Positions 63,168 to 64,000 of a stretch of DNA of 64,000 bases are shown one piece after another. The DNA comes from Streptomyces sp. NBC_00091 (GTDB taxonomy: Bacteria; Actinomycetota; Actinomycetes; Streptomycetales; Streptomycetaceae): contig NZ_JAPEMA010000001.1 in assembly GCF_026343185.1 (NCBI RefSeq), forward strand, positions 1,364,001 to 1,428,000, in the 5' to 3' direction. A program made the translations under genes and the position numbers. The first letter of the stretch is position 1. Every line of letters starts with the position of its first letter. The notes below the pieces were generated by a model, which was not told the origin of the DNA, did no database searches, and saw nothing but the letters and a program-made list of their open reading frames with translations.

Positions 63168-64000
63168 GTGTCCGAGACCGATCGCTTCCGCCCCCGCCGC
63201 CGCAGGCCGCTCCGCAAGGCCATGGGCCTGCTCGTCCTGCTCGCGGTGATCGGGTACTTCGTCGTGCAGCGCGAGTCCAGCAGCGGTGCCGCCTATTGCA
63301 CGGCCTCGGCGACCGGGGCGGGTTCCGCGGGTGCGGGGACCGTCCAGACGTACGAGATGACCCCGGAGCAGGCCTCGAACGCGGCGACGATAGCCGCCGT
63401 CGGCATCTCCAAGGGGCTCCCGGACCGGGCGGTGACCATCGCGCTGGCGACCGCGATGCAGGAGTCGGCGCTGCGCAACCTCGACCACGGCGACCGGGAT
63501 TCGCTGGGGCTCTTCCAGCAGCGGCCCTCGCAGGGCTGGGGCACCCCGGAGCAGATCACGGACCCGGTGTACTCGGCGGGGATCTTCTACGACCGGCTCG
63601 CGGAGATCAAGGGGTACACCCGGCTCCCGCTGACGGTGGCCGCGCAGAAGGTGCAGCTCAGCGGTTTCCCGCAGGCGTACGCGAAGCACGAGCCGGACGC
63701 GACGGTCCTGACGGCCGCCTTCGGCGAGAACGGCGTCCCGGCGTCGCTGGCCTGCTCCGGCCCGGCGCCCGCGGCGGGCGACCCGGAGAAGGTGCGGGCG
63801 GAGCTGACGCGGGCCTTCGGCAAGGAGGCGCGGGAGGCGCTGGTGCAGGGCGGCGGCCGGGCGGGTGCTCCGGCCGGCCGGTCGACGGCGGCCGGCCCGG
63901 CCCCGGAGGCCGAGGTCGCGCTGCGGCTGAAGGAGGGCGGCGGTGCGGCCGAGGCGCGGCGGGGCCGGGCGATGGCCCACTGGGCGGTGGCCCGGTCGAA
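63168..64000 (+). CDS. Membrane-anchored lysozyme-like protein (C-terminus cut by window edge)
   Basis: 277 codons visible, starting at GTG 63168. Arg/Pro-rich N-terminus (RFRPRRRRPLRK), one membrane helix (about 18-33), then an extracellular domain. The segment ATIAAVGISKGLPDR...AMQESALRNLDHGDRDSLGLFQQRPSQGWGT resembles soluble lytic transglycosylases: an E in AMQES and SLGLFQQRPSQGWG are typical. The tail is Gly/Ala-rich. It lies divergent from dapE. Cell-wall hydrolysis is inferred. The gene continues beyond position 64000. Confidence 0.8.
   Translation, partial: MSETDRFRPRRRRPLRKAMGLLVLLAVIGYFVVQRESSSGAAYCTASATGAGSAGAGTVQTYEMTPEQASNAATIAAVGISKGLPDRAVTIALATAMQESALRNLDHGDRDSLGLFQQRPSQGWGTPEQITDPVYSAGIFYDRLAEIKGYTRLPLTVAAQKVQLSGFPQAYAKHEPDATVLTAAFGENGVPASLACSGPAPAAGDPEKVRAELTRAFGKEAREALVQGGGRAGAPAGRSTAAGPAPEAEVALRLKEGGGAAEARRGRAMAHWAVARS

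Overview
The window is very GC-rich, with strong third-position G/C, many GTG starts, and gene families and gene order typical of Actinomycetota. I read it as a chromosomal core segment of a Streptomyces species. Support includes a WhiB-family regulator, mycoredoxin, AdnAB, a DivIVA-like protein, DUF3107/DUF3117/DUF3152 proteins and an ECF sigma/anti-sigma/HtrA/TatB block. From established knowledge, the left half matches the Mycobacterium tuberculosis whiB7-uvrD2-mrx1-nudC-adnB-adnA-moeB-tetR-rhlE neighbourhood. The right half matches the mrp-tatB-htrA-rseA-sigE-...-tag-folP2-dapE neighbourhood. No rRNA, tRNA, CRISPR array, prophage or transposase was found.

1-14.5 kb is stress response and DNA repair. 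It holds wblC behind a long attenuator leader, the UvrD2 helicase, a divergent mycoredoxin with a textbook SigR promoter, NADH pyrophosphatase NudC, an M20 dipeptidase, the two subunits of the AdnAB helicase-nuclease, and an alkyltransferase-like protein. 14.6-20.2 kb has a membrane LPG-synthase-like protein with a degenerate kinase-like domain, a secreted tripeptidyl aminopeptidase-like lipoprotein, and MoeZ.

20.2-30.5 kb is the most accessory-looking core stretch. A four-gene overlapping operon (PelF-like glycosyltransferase, membrane protein, sugar epimerase, spherulin-4-like protein) looks like a small exopolysaccharide pathway. Upstream of it lies an oligopeptide-type ABC transporter operon, preceded by an apparently leaderless 31-codon ORF ending in Cys-Cys, probably an attenuator peptide.

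30.5-41 kb contains a secreted DUF3152 metalloprotease-like protein, alpha/beta hydrolases, a TetR regulator, DUF3107, a ferritin-like protein, a DEAD-box RNA helicase that appears to start at CTG, MarC and a PHP-domain phosphoesterase. 41.1-44.7 kb is an inserted-looking island. Two inverted 219-bp repeats, each followed inward by 103-bp tandem units, bracket five small genes: ABM monooxygenase, XRE-TPR regulator and NUDIX on one strand, and two overlapping small genes on the other.

44.7-64 kb returns to core genes: DUF6758, a suppressor-of-fused-domain protein, CorA, a lipoprotein, an MgtE-like cytoplasmic protein with DUF1003, Mrp, TatB, HtrA, RseA-like anti-sigma, an ECF sigma factor with a good autoregulatory promoter, an O-methyltransferase, DUF3117, enoyl-CoA hydratase, 3-methyladenine glycosylase, a DivIVA-like protein, FolP-like, LOG-family protein, DapE, and a truncated lysozyme-like membrane-anchored protein at the right edge.

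All identifications come from reading translated sequence and motifs; no database search was run.
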